Below are positions 42,207 through 52,372 of a DNA stretch of 63,829 nucleotides, in pieces. Source of the stretch: Paraburkholderia caffeinitolerans (GTDB lineage Bacteria > Pseudomonadota > Gammaproteobacteria > Burkholderiales > Burkholderiaceae); assembly GCF_902859945.1 (NCBI RefSeq), contig NZ_CADIKL010000048.1, forward strand, positions 1 through 63,829. Reading direction: 5' to 3'. The translations under genes and the position numbers were made by a program. The notes under the pieces are model-generated. The model ran no database searches. It was given only the letters and a program-made list of their open reading frames with translations, and was not told the origin of the DNA. Within the stretch, counting starts at the first letter, position 1. Each line of letters begins with the position of its first letter.

Positions 42207-43753
42207 ACGTTACGGCAACCTTCGTCTTCGTCCTGTTGTTCATCGGCGTCACGATCGTCGGCTTCCTTGCTGCGCACTGGCGTAAAGGCGATCTCGCCCA
42301 TATCGACGAGTGGGGCCTCGGCGGCCGGCGTTTCGGCACGATCGTCACGTGGTTCCTGCTCGGCGGCGATCTCTATACCGCGTACACCTTCGTGGCGGTG
42401 CCGGCGCTCGTGTTCGGTGCGGGAGCAACGGGTTTCTTCGCGCTGCCCTATACGATCCTGATCTATCCGTTCGCGTTCGTGGTGTTTCCCAAACTCTGGG
42501 CCATCGCCAAGCGCCACAGCTATGTCACGTCGGCCGACTTCGTGAGCGCCCGCTACGGCAGCCGCGTGCTCGCGCTCGCAGTCGCGGTCACCGGCATTGT
42601 CGCGACCATGCCTTACATCGCGCTGCAGCTGGTGGGCATCGAAGTGGTGATCGGCGGGCTCGGCTTCGACACCACGGGCTTCGTCGGCGACCTGCCGCTC
42701 ATCATCGCGTTCGCGATTCTGGCGGCCTACACGTACACCTCGGGCCTGCGCGCGCCGGCCATGATCGCCGTGGTGAAGGACGTGCTCATCTACATCACGA
42801 TCATCGCGGCCATCATCGTGATTCCCGCGCAGTTGGGCGGCTTCGGCCATATTTTCGGCGCGGTGCCGCCGGCCAAGCTGCTGCTCAAGGCTCCGGACGC
42901 GACGAGCCTGAACGGCTATAGCGCCTATGCGACCCTGGCGGTGGGCTCGGCGCTCGCGCTGTTCCTGTATCCGCACTCGGTCACGGCGATTCTCTCGTCG
43001 TCGTCGGGCAACAGCATCCGCCGCAACATGGCGATGCTGCCCGCGTACTCGCTCGTGCTCGGCCTGCTCGCGCTGCTCGGCTACATGGCGCTCGCCTCGG
43101 GCGTGAAGGACATGCCGCAATACGCGCCGTACTTCAAGGCCTTCGGCCCGAACTTCGCGGTGCCGGCGCTGTTCCTGCAGTACTTCCCGTCGTGGTTCGT
43201 GGGCGTGGCGTTCGCGGCCATCGGCATCGGCGCGCTGGTGCCGGCGGCGATCATGTCGATCGCGGCCGCCAACCTCTACACGCGCAACATCCACAAGGAG
43301 TTCATCAACCGCAACATGAATCACGAGCAGGAGACCAACGTCGCCAAGCTGGTCTCGCTGATCGTGAAGGTGGGCGCGGTGGCGTTTATCCTGGGCCTGC
43401 CGCTCACGTATGCGATCCAGCTGCAACTGCTCGGCGGCATCTGGATCATCCAGACGTTGCCCGCGATCGTGCTCGGTCTCTACACGCGCATGCTCGACTG
43501 GCGCGGCCTCTTGATCGGCTGGGCGGCGGGCATCGCCACCGGCACGTGGATGGCGATTTCGCTGCACCTCAAGGGCTCGATCTTCGTCGTGCACCTGTTC
43601 GGCATGGACGTGCCGGGCTACGCGGCGGTGTGGTCGCTGGTCGTGAACCTCGTGGTTGCCGTGGTGGTGTCGGTGCTCGTGCATCTGTTCGGCATGCAGA
43701 AGGGCGTGGACCGTACGCGGCCCGAGGACTATCTCGACGTGCAGGAAAGCTGA
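42203..43753 (+). CDS. sodium:solute symporter (SSS family), MctP-like monocarboxylate permease
   Basis: Inner-membrane symporter of 516 residues with about 13 spans. SSS features are seen: DEWGLGGRRFGTIVTWFLLGGDLYTAYTF near TM1-2, then RYGSRVLALAVAVTG, YTYTSGLRAPAMIAVVKD and the late GIGALVPAAIMSIAAANLYTRN. By family position it would import pyruvate, lactate or similar acids with Na+ or H+. Translationally coupled (ATGA) to the DUF3311 gene. A terminator follows. Confidence 0.92.
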   Translation: MNVTATFVFVLLFIGVTIVGFLAAHWRKGDLAHIDEWGLGGRRFGTIVTWFLLGGDLYTAYTFVAVPALVFGAGATGFFALPYTILIYPFAFVVFPKLWAIAKRHSYVTSADFVSARYGSRVLALAVAVTGIVATMPYIALQLVGIEVVIGGLGFDTTGFVGDLPLIIAFAILAAYTYTSGLRAPAMIAVVKDVLIYITIIAAIIVIPAQLGGFGHIFGAVPPAKLLLKAPDATSLNGYSAYATLAVGSALALFLYPHSVTAILSSSSGNSIRRNMAMLPAYSLVLGLLALLGYMALASGVKDMPQYAPYFKAFGPNFAVPALFLQYFPSWFVGVAFAAIGIGALVPAAIMSIAAANLYTRNIHKEFINRNMNHEQETNVAKLVSLIVKVGAVAFILGLPLTYAIQLQLLGGIWIIQTLPAIVLGLYTRMLDWRGLLIGWAAGIATGTWMAISLHLKGSIFVVHLFGMDVPGYAAVWSLVVNLVVAVVVSVLVHLFGMQKGVDRTRPEDYLDVQES

Positions 43754-43781
43754 TCCGGCGCGTAATCTGCGTCGTGCCTGC

Positions 43782-43818
43782 AATGCCCGCAACTTCACGG
43801 TTGCGGGCATTTGTTTTT
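43782..43818 (+). terminator. rho-independent terminator after the symporter gene
   Basis: AATGCCCGCAA and TTGCGGGCATT form a perfect 11-bp stem with an 8-nt loop, then TGTTTTT. Confidence 0.9.
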
Positions 43819-43924
43819 CTGGTGCACGATGCTTGCAGGGGCCGTTTCTTTTGTCAGGAGGCGTCCTTCCCCGCTTTGCGCTAACTTGCGTCTTGCGTCA
43901 TGTCCAGCAGGCTTCGAACGCGCC

Positions 43925-45160
43925 ATGGCTTCATCCGATCACGACACCGAACCCCCCGCCGCCTCTGGCGATGCGTTGCGCCAGGGCGCGCACGCCGTCC
44001 CGCACGGCAAGCCGCCGCGCCGGCGCTCGCGCGTGCGCGTGCGCGTGGAGAACTTCTGGCGCGCGCTGACCTCGCCGTTCTACCGCTATCGCAACGCCGG
44101 GATCATTCACGGCGTGCGCGTCGGGCTCGCGATGCTGGTGTCGATTCTCGCCACCACCGGCATCGACATTCCGCACGGCATCTGGGCATCGGTCACGCTG
44201 CTCGTGGTGATCGGCGGCCTTCAGCACCACGGCAACATTCGCAAGAAGGCCACCGAGCGGGCGCTTGGCACGGTGCTCGGCGCGCTCATCGGACTCACGC
44301 TCATCATCGTGCAGGCCGTGACGGGTTTTACGTGGCTCACCTATTCGCTCATGGCGATCGTCGCGGCCGTGTGCAGCTACTATGCGATCGGCAAGGAGGG
44401 CTACGTGCCGCTCCTCACAGCCATCACGATGTGCATCGTCGCGGGCCACGGCGACAACCTCATCGACACGGGCCTGTGGCGCACGCTCAACGTGATGATC
44501 GGGATTGTGATCGCGCTGGCGTTTTCGTTCGCGCTGCCGCTGCATGCCACCTATTCCTGGCGCTACCGGCTCGCCGACAATTTGCGCGAGATGGCGCGCG
44601 TTCACGCCCAGGTGGTGAGCGGCGCGCAGGTGGATCCCGATGCGCAGGTCGAAACCTTCCGGCGCCTGAACGCCCGGCTCGTGCAGTTGCGTGGCCTGAT
44701 GCCGTCGGTCGCGCGGGAAATCGATGTGCCGCTCGCGCGGCTCGAACAGGCGCAGCGCCTGCACCGCGCGCTGCTGAGTTCGCTGGAGATGATGTCGACG
44801 GGTCTCGGGGCTTACGAGCAGCAGCTCGTGCGGGTGGCCTTCGCGGGGTGCGGCGACTACGTGCGCGTAGCGCTGCTGACGACGGCCCGGGCGCTGCGTT
44901 TTGGCGGCACGCGGCATCATCCAGAGGCGGCGGCGCAGGCGCTGCGCTCAAGCCCGCTCGACGCGGCTCCGGGCGTGATGCCGGGTGTCGCTCCGGATCC
45001 AGGGCCGATGCCGCCGGAGCCCGACGCCGCGCCGCAGATGCAGGGGCCTTACTGGCTCGAACAGCGTTTCGAGGAGCAGGTGGGGCAACTGCGTGCCTTG
45101 CTCCTCGAAACCGAGCCGAGATGGAACATCGAACGCGCGCATTGGCGCCGCATGGTGTGA
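43925..45160 (+). CDS. FUSC-family inner-membrane protein
   Basis: 411 residues, with a basic N-terminus, then six hydrophobic segments within residues 60-210, for example GVRVGLAMLVSILATTGIDI, GIWASVTLLVVIGGL and LTAITMCIVAGHG, followed by a soluble helical C-terminal half. RKKATERALGTVLGALIGL is the fusaric-acid-resistance-family pattern. Related proteins export aromatic carboxylic acids. No membrane-fusion partner gene is adjacent. The last 40 residues carry a Pro-rich linker. ATG at 43925. Confidence 0.88.
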   Translation: MASSDHDTEPPAASGDALRQGAHAVPHGKPPRRRSRVRVRVENFWRALTSPFYRYRNAGIIHGVRVGLAMLVSILATTGIDIPHGIWASVTLLVVIGGLQHHGNIRKKATERALGTVLGALIGLTLIIVQAVTGFTWLTYSLMAIVAAVCSYYAIGKEGYVPLLTAITMCIVAGHGDNLIDTGLWRTLNVMIGIVIALAFSFALPLHATYSWRYRLADNLREMARVHAQVVSGAQVDPDAQVETFRRLNARLVQLRGLMPSVAREIDVPLARLEQAQRLHRALLSSLEMMSTGLGAYEQQLVRVAFAGCGDYVRVALLTTARALRFGGTRHHPEAAAQALRSSPLDAAPGVMPGVAPDPGPMPPEPDAAPQMQGPYWLEQRFEEQVGQLRALLLETEPRWNIERAHWRRMV

Positions 45161-45212
45161 CGCGCGCGTTCGCGAACGTTGTGAGGCCGCGTGGCCACGG
45201 TTCAGGTGCCGC

Positions 45213-45644
45213 TCAGGCGGCGGGACTTTCGGCCGGCGGCGCACTGACCATCCACGGCACGCCGAACTTGTCGGTCAGCATGCCGAAGCCGGGCGACCAG
45301 AAGGTCTTCTGGAACGGCATCGTCACCTGAGCGCCGTTGGCAAGTGCATCGAAGTAGCGCTGCGCGGTGGCCGCGTCGGGCCCCGTGAGCGAGACGCTGA
45401 AGCCGGCGAACTTGTCATTCTGCGTCATGCAGCCGCCGTCCGACATCATGATCTGCGCGTCGCCGATCTGGAGCGTCGCGTGCATGATCTTTTCGGCGAA
45501 CTCGGGTGCCATCGGGCGCTCGGGGTCGGGCGGGGCGTCCTTGAAGCGCATCTTGAACAGCTCCTGGGCGCCGAGCGCTTCCCGGTAGAACGCGATCGCC
45601 TGCTCGCAGTTGCCGTTGTAAAACAGGTAGGGCTGGATTTGCAT
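45213..45644 (-). CDS. PhnB-like VOC-superfamily protein
   Basis: Small soluble protein of 143 residues with the glyoxalase/bleomycin-resistance fold. It has IQPYLFYNGNCEQAIAFYREALGAQ, IMHATLQIGDAQIMMSD, and the final QKTFWSPGFGMLTDKFGVPWMV, all typical of the PhnB/3-demethylubiquinone-like branch. The ATG at 45644 follows AAGGAA at 7 nt; the TTG two codons upstream is less likely. Activity unknown; the branch includes enzymes and binding proteins. Confidence 0.9.
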   Translation of the reverse strand: MQIQPYLFYNGNCEQAIAFYREALGAQELFKMRFKDAPPDPERPMAPEFAEKIMHATLQIGDAQIMMSDGGCMTQNDKFAGFSVSLTGPDAATAQRYFDALANGAQVTMPFQKTFWSPGFGMLTDKFGVPWMVSAPPAESPAA

Positions 45645-45958
45645 CGTCAATTTCCTTGCGGATTAGTCCGGTGGGCGCTCCCACGATGGCCGGTCCCATG
45701 AAGAAGCGCCGCGCAACCTGGGTGACGGGGCGCGGCAGGGCGGGACCGGGAGGGCGCGGCATGTTGCGCCGCTGCCCTGATTCTAGGCGCTCCAGATGAG
45801 CGCATGCGCATTTCGGGCGCATGTGTCGCCAGGGTTTGCGAGAGCGCATGCGGGAATGGAGGTTGCGCCGCGCACCGCGCAGTGCGGCATGCAAAAAGGG
45901 CCGCACATGCAACATGTGCGGCCCTGCGGGAAGCTGCGGTGTGTGCGCCTGTGCGCGC
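45645..45958. other. 314-bp intergenic region upstream of the VOC gene
   Basis: Contains the transaldolase terminator at 45893-45924 and the promoter region of the VOC gene. A short GGGCGCGGCAGGGCGGG repetition lies near 45726-45760. No gene or clear promoter pair seen. Confidence 0.4.
45893..45924 (-). terminator. rho-independent terminator after tal
   Basis: On the minus strand GGGCCGCACATG-ttg-CATGTGCGGCCC is a perfect 12-bp stem followed by TTTTT. Confidence 0.93.
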
Positions 45959-46918
45959 TTAACGCCCGCGCAGTTCCTCGATCATCTTTTCGAGCTTGAT
46001 CGCGTCGGCGGCGAATGCGCGGATGCCTTCCGCAAGCTTTTCCGTCGCCATGGCGTCGTCGTTCAGTTGGAAGCGGAACGAGGACTCATCCACGGCCACG
46101 CGCGCGATCTGGGCGTCCTTGAACGCTTCCGGCGAGAGCTTGCGCTCGACCTTCTCCGTGCTGTCCTGCAGCTTCTGCAGCAGATCCGGGCTGATCGTGA
46201 GCAGGTCGCAGCCGGCCAGTTCGACGATCTGGCTGGTGTTGCGGAAGCTCGCGCCCATCACCTCGGTCTGGTAGCCGAACTTCTTGTAGTACGCGTAGAT
46301 CTTGCGCACCGACTGCACACCCGGGTCATTCGCGCCGCCGTCCTTCGCGTCGTCCCAGTCGGCGCCCTTGGCCTTCTTGAACCAGTCGTAGATGCGGCCG
46401 ACGAACGGCGAAATCAGCTGCGCGCCCGCCTCGGCGCAAGCGGCGGCCTGCGCGAGCGAGAACAGCAGCGTCATGTTGCAGCGGATGCCGTCCTTTTGCA
46501 GCACCTCGGCCGCGCGGATGCCTTCCCACGTGGACGCGAGCTTGATCAGCACGCGCTCGCGCGCAATGCCGGCCTGCTTGTACAGGTCGATGATGTGGTG
46601 CGCTTTTTCGATCGACTTCTTGGTGTCGAACGAGAGGCGCGCGTCGACTTCGGTCGAGACGCGGCCCGGAATGATCTTGAGAATTTCGGTGCCGAAGGCG
46701 ACCAGCAGGTGGTCGATGATCGACTCGACCGATTCGCTCGCGTGATCGCGCACGGTTTTTTCGAGCAATGGCCGGTACTCGGCCTTCTGCACGGCCTTGA
46801 GGATCAGCGACGGGTTGGTGGTCGCATCCCGCGGCTGGTACTGGACGAACTGCTGGAAGTCGCCCGTATCGGCGACGACGGTCGTGTACTGCTTGAGTTG
46901 ATCGAGTGCGTTAGTCAT
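45959..46918 (-). CDS. tal: transaldolase (TalB type)
   Basis: Pentose-phosphate pathway enzyme, 319 residues, as expected. Transfers a dihydroxyacetone unit from sedoheptulose-7-phosphate to glyceraldehyde-3-phosphate. Signature DATTNPSLILKA starts at residue 31. The Schiff-base Lys126 is in RVLIKLASTWEG, equivalent to Lys132 of E. coli TalB. NMTLLFSLAQAAACAEAGA and ISPFVGRIYDW are conserved. Monocistronic, with a terminator. ATG at 46918 with AAGG upstream. Confidence 0.97.
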   Translation of the reverse strand: MTNALDQLKQYTTVVADTGDFQQFVQYQPRDATTNPSLILKAVQKAEYRPLLEKTVRDHASESVESIIDHLLVAFGTEILKIIPGRVSTEVDARLSFDTKKSIEKAHHIIDLYKQAGIARERVLIKLASTWEGIRAAEVLQKDGIRCNMTLLFSLAQAAACAEAGAQLISPFVGRIYDWFKKAKGADWDDAKDGGANDPGVQSVRKIYAYYKKFGYQTEVMGASFRNTSQIVELAGCDLLTISPDLLQKLQDSTEKVERKLSPEAFKDAQIARVAVDESSFRFQLNDDAMATEKLAEGIRAFAADAIKLEKMIEELRGR

Positions 46919-47106
46919 GTCAGGCCTTGTGGGCGCATGTGCGCCGGCATCGGTGAGAGTTGAACGGCTTCGCGTGCCCGGGCGGCTGGCGCCCGGCGCG
47001 AAGGGCGGCACACGATGCCGTGCCAGAAGGCACGGCTTACCTCATCATTTTATGGCGGATCGGGTGGCGATGCGATTACGCGAGCTTCAGGCACCTTCAA
47101 GCACCT

Positions 47107-48324
47107 TCAAGCCCGCCGCGCGTTCAGGATCACCTGCGTGAGCACGCCCGCCACGAGCCCCCAGAACGCCGCGCCGATCGAGAGCAGCGTGAGTCCCGAG
47201 GCCGTCACCATGAAGGTCACGAGCGCCGCTTCGCGCTCATGCGGGTTCTGCATCGCATTGGTGAGGCCGCTCATGATCGAGCCGAACAGCGCGAGCGCCG
47301 CGATGGAGACCACGAGCGCGGACGGAAACGCCGCGAACAGCGCCGCGATGGTCGCGCCGAAGACCCCCGCGATCAGATAGAAGATGCCGCACCAGACGGC
47401 CGCCATATAGCGCTTGGTGCGGTCTTCATGGGCATGCGGGCCGGTGCAGATGGCCGCGGTGATGGCCGCGAGATTGATGCCGTGCGAGCCGAACGGCGCG
47501 AGCACTAGCGAGGCGATGCCCGTTGTGGCGATGAGCGGCGAGGAGGGCGTGTTATAGCCGTCGGCGCGTATCACGGCGATGCCGGGCACATTCTGCGAGG
47601 CCATCGCCACGACGAAGAGCGGAATGCCGATGCTCACGATCGCCGAAGCCGAGAACGCGGGCATGGTGAACACGGGCTTCGCGAGCGCCACGTGGAAGTG
47701 GCTGAAGTCGAGCAGCCCGAGCACGGCGGCAGCCGCCACGCCCACCACGAGCGTGCCGACGATCGCATAGCGCGGCACCGCGCGCTTGAGCAGCAGGTAC
47801 GCGAAGAACATGGTGAGCACGAGCGGCGTTTGCACCTGCGCGGCGTGGAAGATCTCGATGCCGATCTCGAACAGGATGCCCGCGAGCAACGCGGCCGCGA
47901 TGCCGGCGGGCACGCGTTTCATGAGCGCGTCGAACCAGCCGGTCACGCCCACCGCCGTGAGCAGCACCGCGCACACGATGTACGCGCCAATCGCCTCGGC
48001 ATACGGCACGTGCGGCAGCGAGCTGATCAGCAGCGCCGCGCCCGGCGTCGACCACGCGATCACGGTGGGCGCGCGATACCAGAGCGACAGCGCGATGGTG
48101 GTCACGCCCATGCCGATCGAGAGCGACCAGATCCACGAAGAAATCTGCGCAGGCGAGAGATGCGCGGCCTGGCCGGCCTGGAACATCAGCACGAGCGAAC
48201 TCGTGTAGCCGGTCATCATCGCGACGAAGCCGGCGACGATCGTCGCCACCGAGGTGTCGGCGAAGGGGCGCAGCGGTCCGGGCCGGAATGTCGATGGCAG
48301 GTCCGGGGACGAAGGCGCGGTCAT
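47107..48324 (-). CDS. benE: benzoate/H+ symporter family protein (BenE)
   Basis: Inner-membrane protein of 405 residues with about 12 spans. The family start ATIVAGFVAMMTGYTSSLVLMFQA is followed by WIWSLSIGMGVTTIALS and WSTPGAALL. The later FGSHGINLAAITAAICTGPHAH matches the BenE/SulP-like conserved helix break. Start after GAGGAGATTTCCAGT. No benzoate degradation genes are adjacent, so the transported compound is uncertain. Confidence 0.9.
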   Translation of the reverse strand: MTAPSSPDLPSTFRPGPLRPFADTSVATIVAGFVAMMTGYTSSLVLMFQAGQAAHLSPAQISSWIWSLSIGMGVTTIALSLWYRAPTVIAWSTPGAALLISSLPHVPYAEAIGAYIVCAVLLTAVGVTGWFDALMKRVPAGIAAALLAGILFEIGIEIFHAAQVQTPLVLTMFFAYLLLKRAVPRYAIVGTLVVGVAAAAVLGLLDFSHFHVALAKPVFTMPAFSASAIVSIGIPLFVVAMASQNVPGIAVIRADGYNTPSSPLIATTGIASLVLAPFGSHGINLAAITAAICTGPHAHEDRTKRYMAAVWCGIFYLIAGVFGATIAALFAAFPSALVVSIAALALFGSIMSGLTNAMQNPHEREAALVTFMVTASGLTLLSIGAAFWGLVAGVLTQVILNARRA

Positions 48325-48426
48325 ACTGGAAATCTCCTCGTTTTATGGTTGTGTGCGCAACAGTTTGGCGGCGAGCCTGGCGCGGCGCGCCACTTCGATG
48401 CGGTGCGGCTGTGCCTGGTTGTGCCG

Positions 48427-49599
48427 CTACTTGCTCAGCACGCGCATCGCCGTTTCGAGCCCGGCGACGGTGAGCGGATACATGCGATGCCCGAGTATCT
48501 CGCGGATGATCGATACCGACTGGCGATATTCCCATAGCCGCTCGGGCTCGGGATTGAGCCATGCGAAATGCGGGAACTGGTCGGCGAGACGGCGCAGCCA
48601 CACGGCGCCGGCTTCGGGGTTGTTGTACTCGACCGAGCCGCCCGGCTGCAGCACTTCATAGGGGCTCATGGTGGCGTCGCCGACGAAGATCAGCTTGTAG
48701 TCGGGCGTGAACTTGTGCAGCAGGTCCCAGGTGGGTGTGCGCTCGGCGTGTCGGCGGCGGTTGTTTTTCCACAGGTGGTCGTAGACGCAATTGTGGAAGT
48801 AGTAGAACTCCAGGTGCTTGAACTCGGCCTTTGCCGCCGAGAAAAGCTCTTCGGTGCGCTTGATGTGATCGTCCATCGAGCCACCCACGTCGAGCAGCAT
48901 TAGCACCTTCACGTTGTTGTGGCGCTCCGGAACCATCTTGATGTCGAGCCAGCCGGCGTTCGCCGCTGTGCTGCGGATCGTGCCCGCGAGATCGAGTTCT
49001 TCGGCGGCGCCTTCGCGCGCGAAGCGGCGCAGGCGTCGCAGCGCGACCTTGATGTTGCGCGTGCCGATCTCGACCTGGTCGTCGTAATCGCGGAAGGCGC
49101 GCGCGTCCCACACCTTCACGGCGCTGCGCTGGCCGCCTTCGCCACCGATGCGGATGCCTTCGGGGTTATAGCCGCCGTTGCCGAACGGCGAGGTGCCGCC
49201 CGTGCCGATCCACTTGCTGCCGCCCTCGTGGCGCTCCTTCTGTTCCTCGAAGAGTTCCTTGAGGCGCTCCATGAGCTTGTCGAGCCCGCCCATCGCCTCG
49301 ATCTGCGCGCGCTGCTCGGGCGTGAAGTCGCGTTCGAGCCGCTTCTTGAGCCAGTCTTCGGGAATCTCGAAGGCGAGTTCCGATTTCTTCTCGATGCCGC
49401 GAAAGTACGCGCCGAAGGCCTGGTCGAAGCGGTCGAAGTACTGCTCGTCCTTCACGAGCGTCATGCGCGCGAGGTAATAGAAGTCGTCGAGCGAAGGCGC
49501 GATCACGCGCTCCTTGAGCGCCTCGACGAGCGTGAGGTATTCCTTCACGGAGACCGGCAGCTTCGCGTCTCGCAGCGTGTAAAAGAAGTCGATCAGCAT
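48427..49599 (-). CDS. VWA-domain protein (CoxE/YehP-like) partner of MoxR
   Basis: 390 residues, cytoplasmic. The N-terminal half is helical (FFYTLRDAKLPVSVKEYLTL, LARMTLVKDEQYFDRFDQAF) with a charged, Gly-rich middle. The von Willebrand A domain starts near residue 229: VKVLMLLDVGGSMDDH (MIDAS at 237-243), then FHNCVYDHLW and FVGDATMSPYE. The MIDAS reads D-x-G-G-S where D-x-S-x-S is usual. It follows the MoxR ATPase gene by 45 bp on the same strand. MoxR/VWA pairs act as chaperone-like machines that mature or insert metals into partner enzymes; the client is not evident. Confidence 0.9.
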   Translation of the reverse strand: MLIDFFYTLRDAKLPVSVKEYLTLVEALKERVIAPSLDDFYYLARMTLVKDEQYFDRFDQAFGAYFRGIEKKSELAFEIPEDWLKKRLERDFTPEQRAQIEAMGGLDKLMERLKELFEEQKERHEGGSKWIGTGGTSPFGNGGYNPEGIRIGGEGGQRSAVKVWDARAFRDYDDQVEIGTRNIKVALRRLRRFAREGAAEELDLAGTIRSTAANAGWLDIKMVPERHNNVKVLMLLDVGGSMDDHIKRTEELFSAAKAEFKHLEFYYFHNCVYDHLWKNNRRRHAERTPTWDLLHKFTPDYKLIFVGDATMSPYEVLQPGGSVEYNNPEAGAVWLRRLADQFPHFAWLNPEPERLWEYRQSVSIIREILGHRMYPLTVAGLETAMRVLSK

Positions 49600-49644
49600 G
49601 CGGGTTCTCCGGCCTTGCGAGCGTGTTCCGCGCTCAGCGCGGGT

Positions 49645-50496
<852 letters not shown>

Positions 50497-50888
50497 GATG
50501 AACCGCTCGCTAAAAAAATCTCAGTATAAGTCAGAAGGGGTGTTGGGCCGGAGGGGGCTCGCGTATCGTTGGGTCCGCCCGCGATGTGGACCTAAGTGCC
50601 ACGGTTATGCCACTCGTTTGCGGCTCGCGAGAAAAATGCGCGAGCGCATCAGGGATGACCCGCACGCCACCACGCCAGGCCGCTCGCACAACGCCCGAGC
50701 CCCGTCCGGCGGGCGTCGGCGGGCATTGCCGGGCAGCAGCCCGGTGGACGTGCGGCGGGCCGTCGCGGTATACTCGGACCGATTTTTTTCGGCCTGCACG
50801 GCGACCCAAAAGTAAAACAGCAGTCATGCGTCGCAGGCCGAGGCCTGCGGTTCGGGCGTTCGAATCCCCTCAAGCCAGGTTGGATGCT
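50497..50888. other. 392-bp divergent intergenic region with a leader hairpin
   Basis: Between the moxR-like gene and the cytochrome pair. TATACT at 50769-50774 may be the -10 of the cytochrome operon (poor -35). In its leader, CGCAGGCC-ga-GGCCTGCG (50832-50849) is a perfect 8-bp inverted repeat, about 40 nt before the first cytochrome ATG. GTTCGAATCCC nearby looks like a tRNA T-arm, but no tRNA surrounds it. Confidence 0.4.
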
Positions 50889-51254
50889 ATGAAAAAAATT
50901 GTCAGCAAGCACGTCATGTTTGGCGCATTGACAGTGCTGGCGGGCTTCGCGGCCACGGCCCACGCGGATGTCGTGGGCGACGCGAAGGCAGGGCAGGGTA
51001 AGGTTGCGATGTGTATCGGCTGTCATGGTATTCCCGACTACCGCACCGCTTATCCCGAGGTCTATCACGTGCCGATTCTGGGCGGTCAGAACGCGCAGTA
51101 CATCGCAAGCGCACTGCACGGCTACAAGAAGGGCGACCGCCACTTCGGGACGATGCACGCGATCGCGGCGTCGCTGTCCGAGCAGGACATCGCCGATATC
51201 GCGGCTTATTACTCGTCGCAGACGGCCGCCACGAAAAACAATCCCGAGAAATAA
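50889..51254 (+). CDS. periplasmic class I cytochrome c (first of pair)
   Basis: 121 residues. Signal peptide MKKIVSKHVMFGALTVLAGF ends at HADVV. One heme site, CIGCH, lies near residue 42, with a C-terminal helix SEQDIADIAAYYSS. The axial Met is likely in HFGTMHAIAASLS. A small c-type cytochrome similar to one half of cytochrome c4. It is 22 bp upstream of a second monoheme cytochrome, so the two probably act in the same electron-transfer chain. Confidence 0.92.
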   Translation: MKKIVSKHVMFGALTVLAGFAATAHADVVGDAKAGQGKVAMCIGCHGIPDYRTAYPEVYHVPILGGQNAQYIASALHGYKKGDRHFGTMHAIAASLSEQDIADIAAYYSSQTAATKNNPEK

Positions 51255-51276
51255 CCGGCACGGGACAGGAGAATCC

Positions 51277-51672
51277 ATGAACAAGCCCTATACGGCTGTG
51301 CGCGCGTCGCTTCTGAAGTCCGCCTCGGCGGTTTGCGCCGCCGCAGCTCTCACGCTCGCGTTTGGCGTGCAATCGGCGCATGCCGCCGATGCCTCCAACG
51401 GCAAGGTGCTCGCCGACAGCCACAACTGTGCGGCCTGCCACGGCGTGAACCTGAACAAGCCGGTGAGCCCCGACTACCCGAAGCTCGCGGGTCAGCATGC
51501 CGACTACATCTTCTGGGCGCTGCGCCAATATCAGATGGGCAACGGCAATGTGAATTTCGGGCGCAGCAATCCGATCATGCAGGCGCAGGTGCAGAGCCTC
51601 TCCGAGCGTGACCTGAAGGATCTGGCCGCGTACGTCGAATCGCTCAAGGGCGACTTGGTCGAGAAGAAGTAA
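51277..51672 (+). CDS. periplasmic class I cytochrome c (second of pair)
   Basis: 131 residues with a signal peptide ending near QSAHAADAS. The heme site CAACH is followed by GVNLNKPVSPDYPKLAGQHADYI, the pattern of c4/c553 cytochromes, and IMQAQVQSLSERDLKDLAAYV holds the probable axial Met. The Shine-Dalgarno is ACAGGAG. The pair resembles a split diheme cytochrome c4. No oxidase genes are adjacent, so the terminal partner is unknown. Confidence 0.93.
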   Translation: MNKPYTAVRASLLKSASAVCAAAALTLAFGVQSAHAADASNGKVLADSHNCAACHGVNLNKPVSPDYPKLAGQHADYIFWALRQYQMGNGNVNFGRSNPIMQAQVQSLSERDLKDLAAYVESLKGDLVEKK

Positions 51673-51756
51673 GCGCAGTCTGCCAGGCGCCATGCGGTAT
51701 GCATGGTGTTTGTGCGCGACAGGTTGCGCACGACAGGTGCGCGATACGAATGCAAA

Positions 51757-51807
51757 ACACCCCGTGTGAGACGCGCTTCAGGCGCTTTCTCACACGGGGT
51801 GTTTTTT
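51757..51807. terminator. bidirectional terminator between cytochrome pair and DUF1841 gene
   Basis: ACACCCCGTGTGAGA (51757-51771) and TCTCACACGGGGTGT (51788-51802) form a perfect 15-bp stem. TTTTT follows on the plus strand and TTTT on the minus strand. Confidence 0.92.
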
Positions 51808-51841
51808 CATGGGCCTTCCACTTTCCAGCGGCGGCCCGGAT

Positions 51842-52276
51842 TCAGTCGCGCGAGGCGCGCCGCTCGATGCGCGCGAGGTACGCGTCGGTGTCGGGCGGCG
51901 TGTTAGTGCGCTGCGCTTCCCAGATCGTCTCGCCGAGACATTCCATGATGGCGTGCTGCGCCTCGTGGGTGGAGCCCATGCGCGCCGCGAGCCGGTCGTG
52001 CGCCGCGCGAATGCCCGGCGGCTGGTCGATCGAAAGCTGCTCGCTGATCGCCAAATGCATCGACAGGTGCAGGAAGGGATTGCTCTGCCCGCGCTCGGGC
52101 GAATAGTCCTGCGCCGATGCGGCTTCGGCATCGGCGAGCTGCGCGTGGTACTCGGGATGCTCGACGATCCAGTCGGCGGCCATCGCCTCGAGCGGCGTGA
52201 GGATCTCGCCCGCGCGCTGCTTGCGCCAGGTCTCGGTGAAAAATTGGCGGACTTCGTCGCGGCTGGGATTGAACAT
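51842..52276 (-). CDS. DUF1841 family protein
   Basis: 144 residues, soluble and helical. The whole length matches DUF1841: MFNPSRDEVRQFFTETWRKQ at the start, LTPLEAMAADWIVEHPEYH, and NPFLHLSMHLAISEQLSIDQ followed by HEAQHAIMECLGE. The His residues in HLSMHLAISEQ and HEAQH could bind metal (inference). Common in beta-proteobacteria next to nth/rsxB. No known function. Confidence 0.93.
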   Translation of the reverse strand: MFNPSRDEVRQFFTETWRKQRAGEILTPLEAMAADWIVEHPEYHAQLADAEAASAQDYSPERGQSNPFLHLSMHLAISEQLSIDQPPGIRAAHDRLAARMGSTHEAQHAIMECLGETIWEAQRTNTPPDTDAYLARIERRASRD

Positions 52277-52372
52277 CGGGTGCTGAATCGTGCAGTGGTG
52301 AGGGCTGTGTGGTCAGAGCCAGCGTCCACGTGACGCGGTGGCTCGAATCTCGATTTTACGCCGGTGGGTTTG

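Noticed and set aside
50858..50868. GTTCGAATCCC resembling a tRNA T-arm upstream of the cytochrome genes
   Set aside because: No anticodon arm or acceptor stem around it; the flanking sequence forms only a short palindrome.
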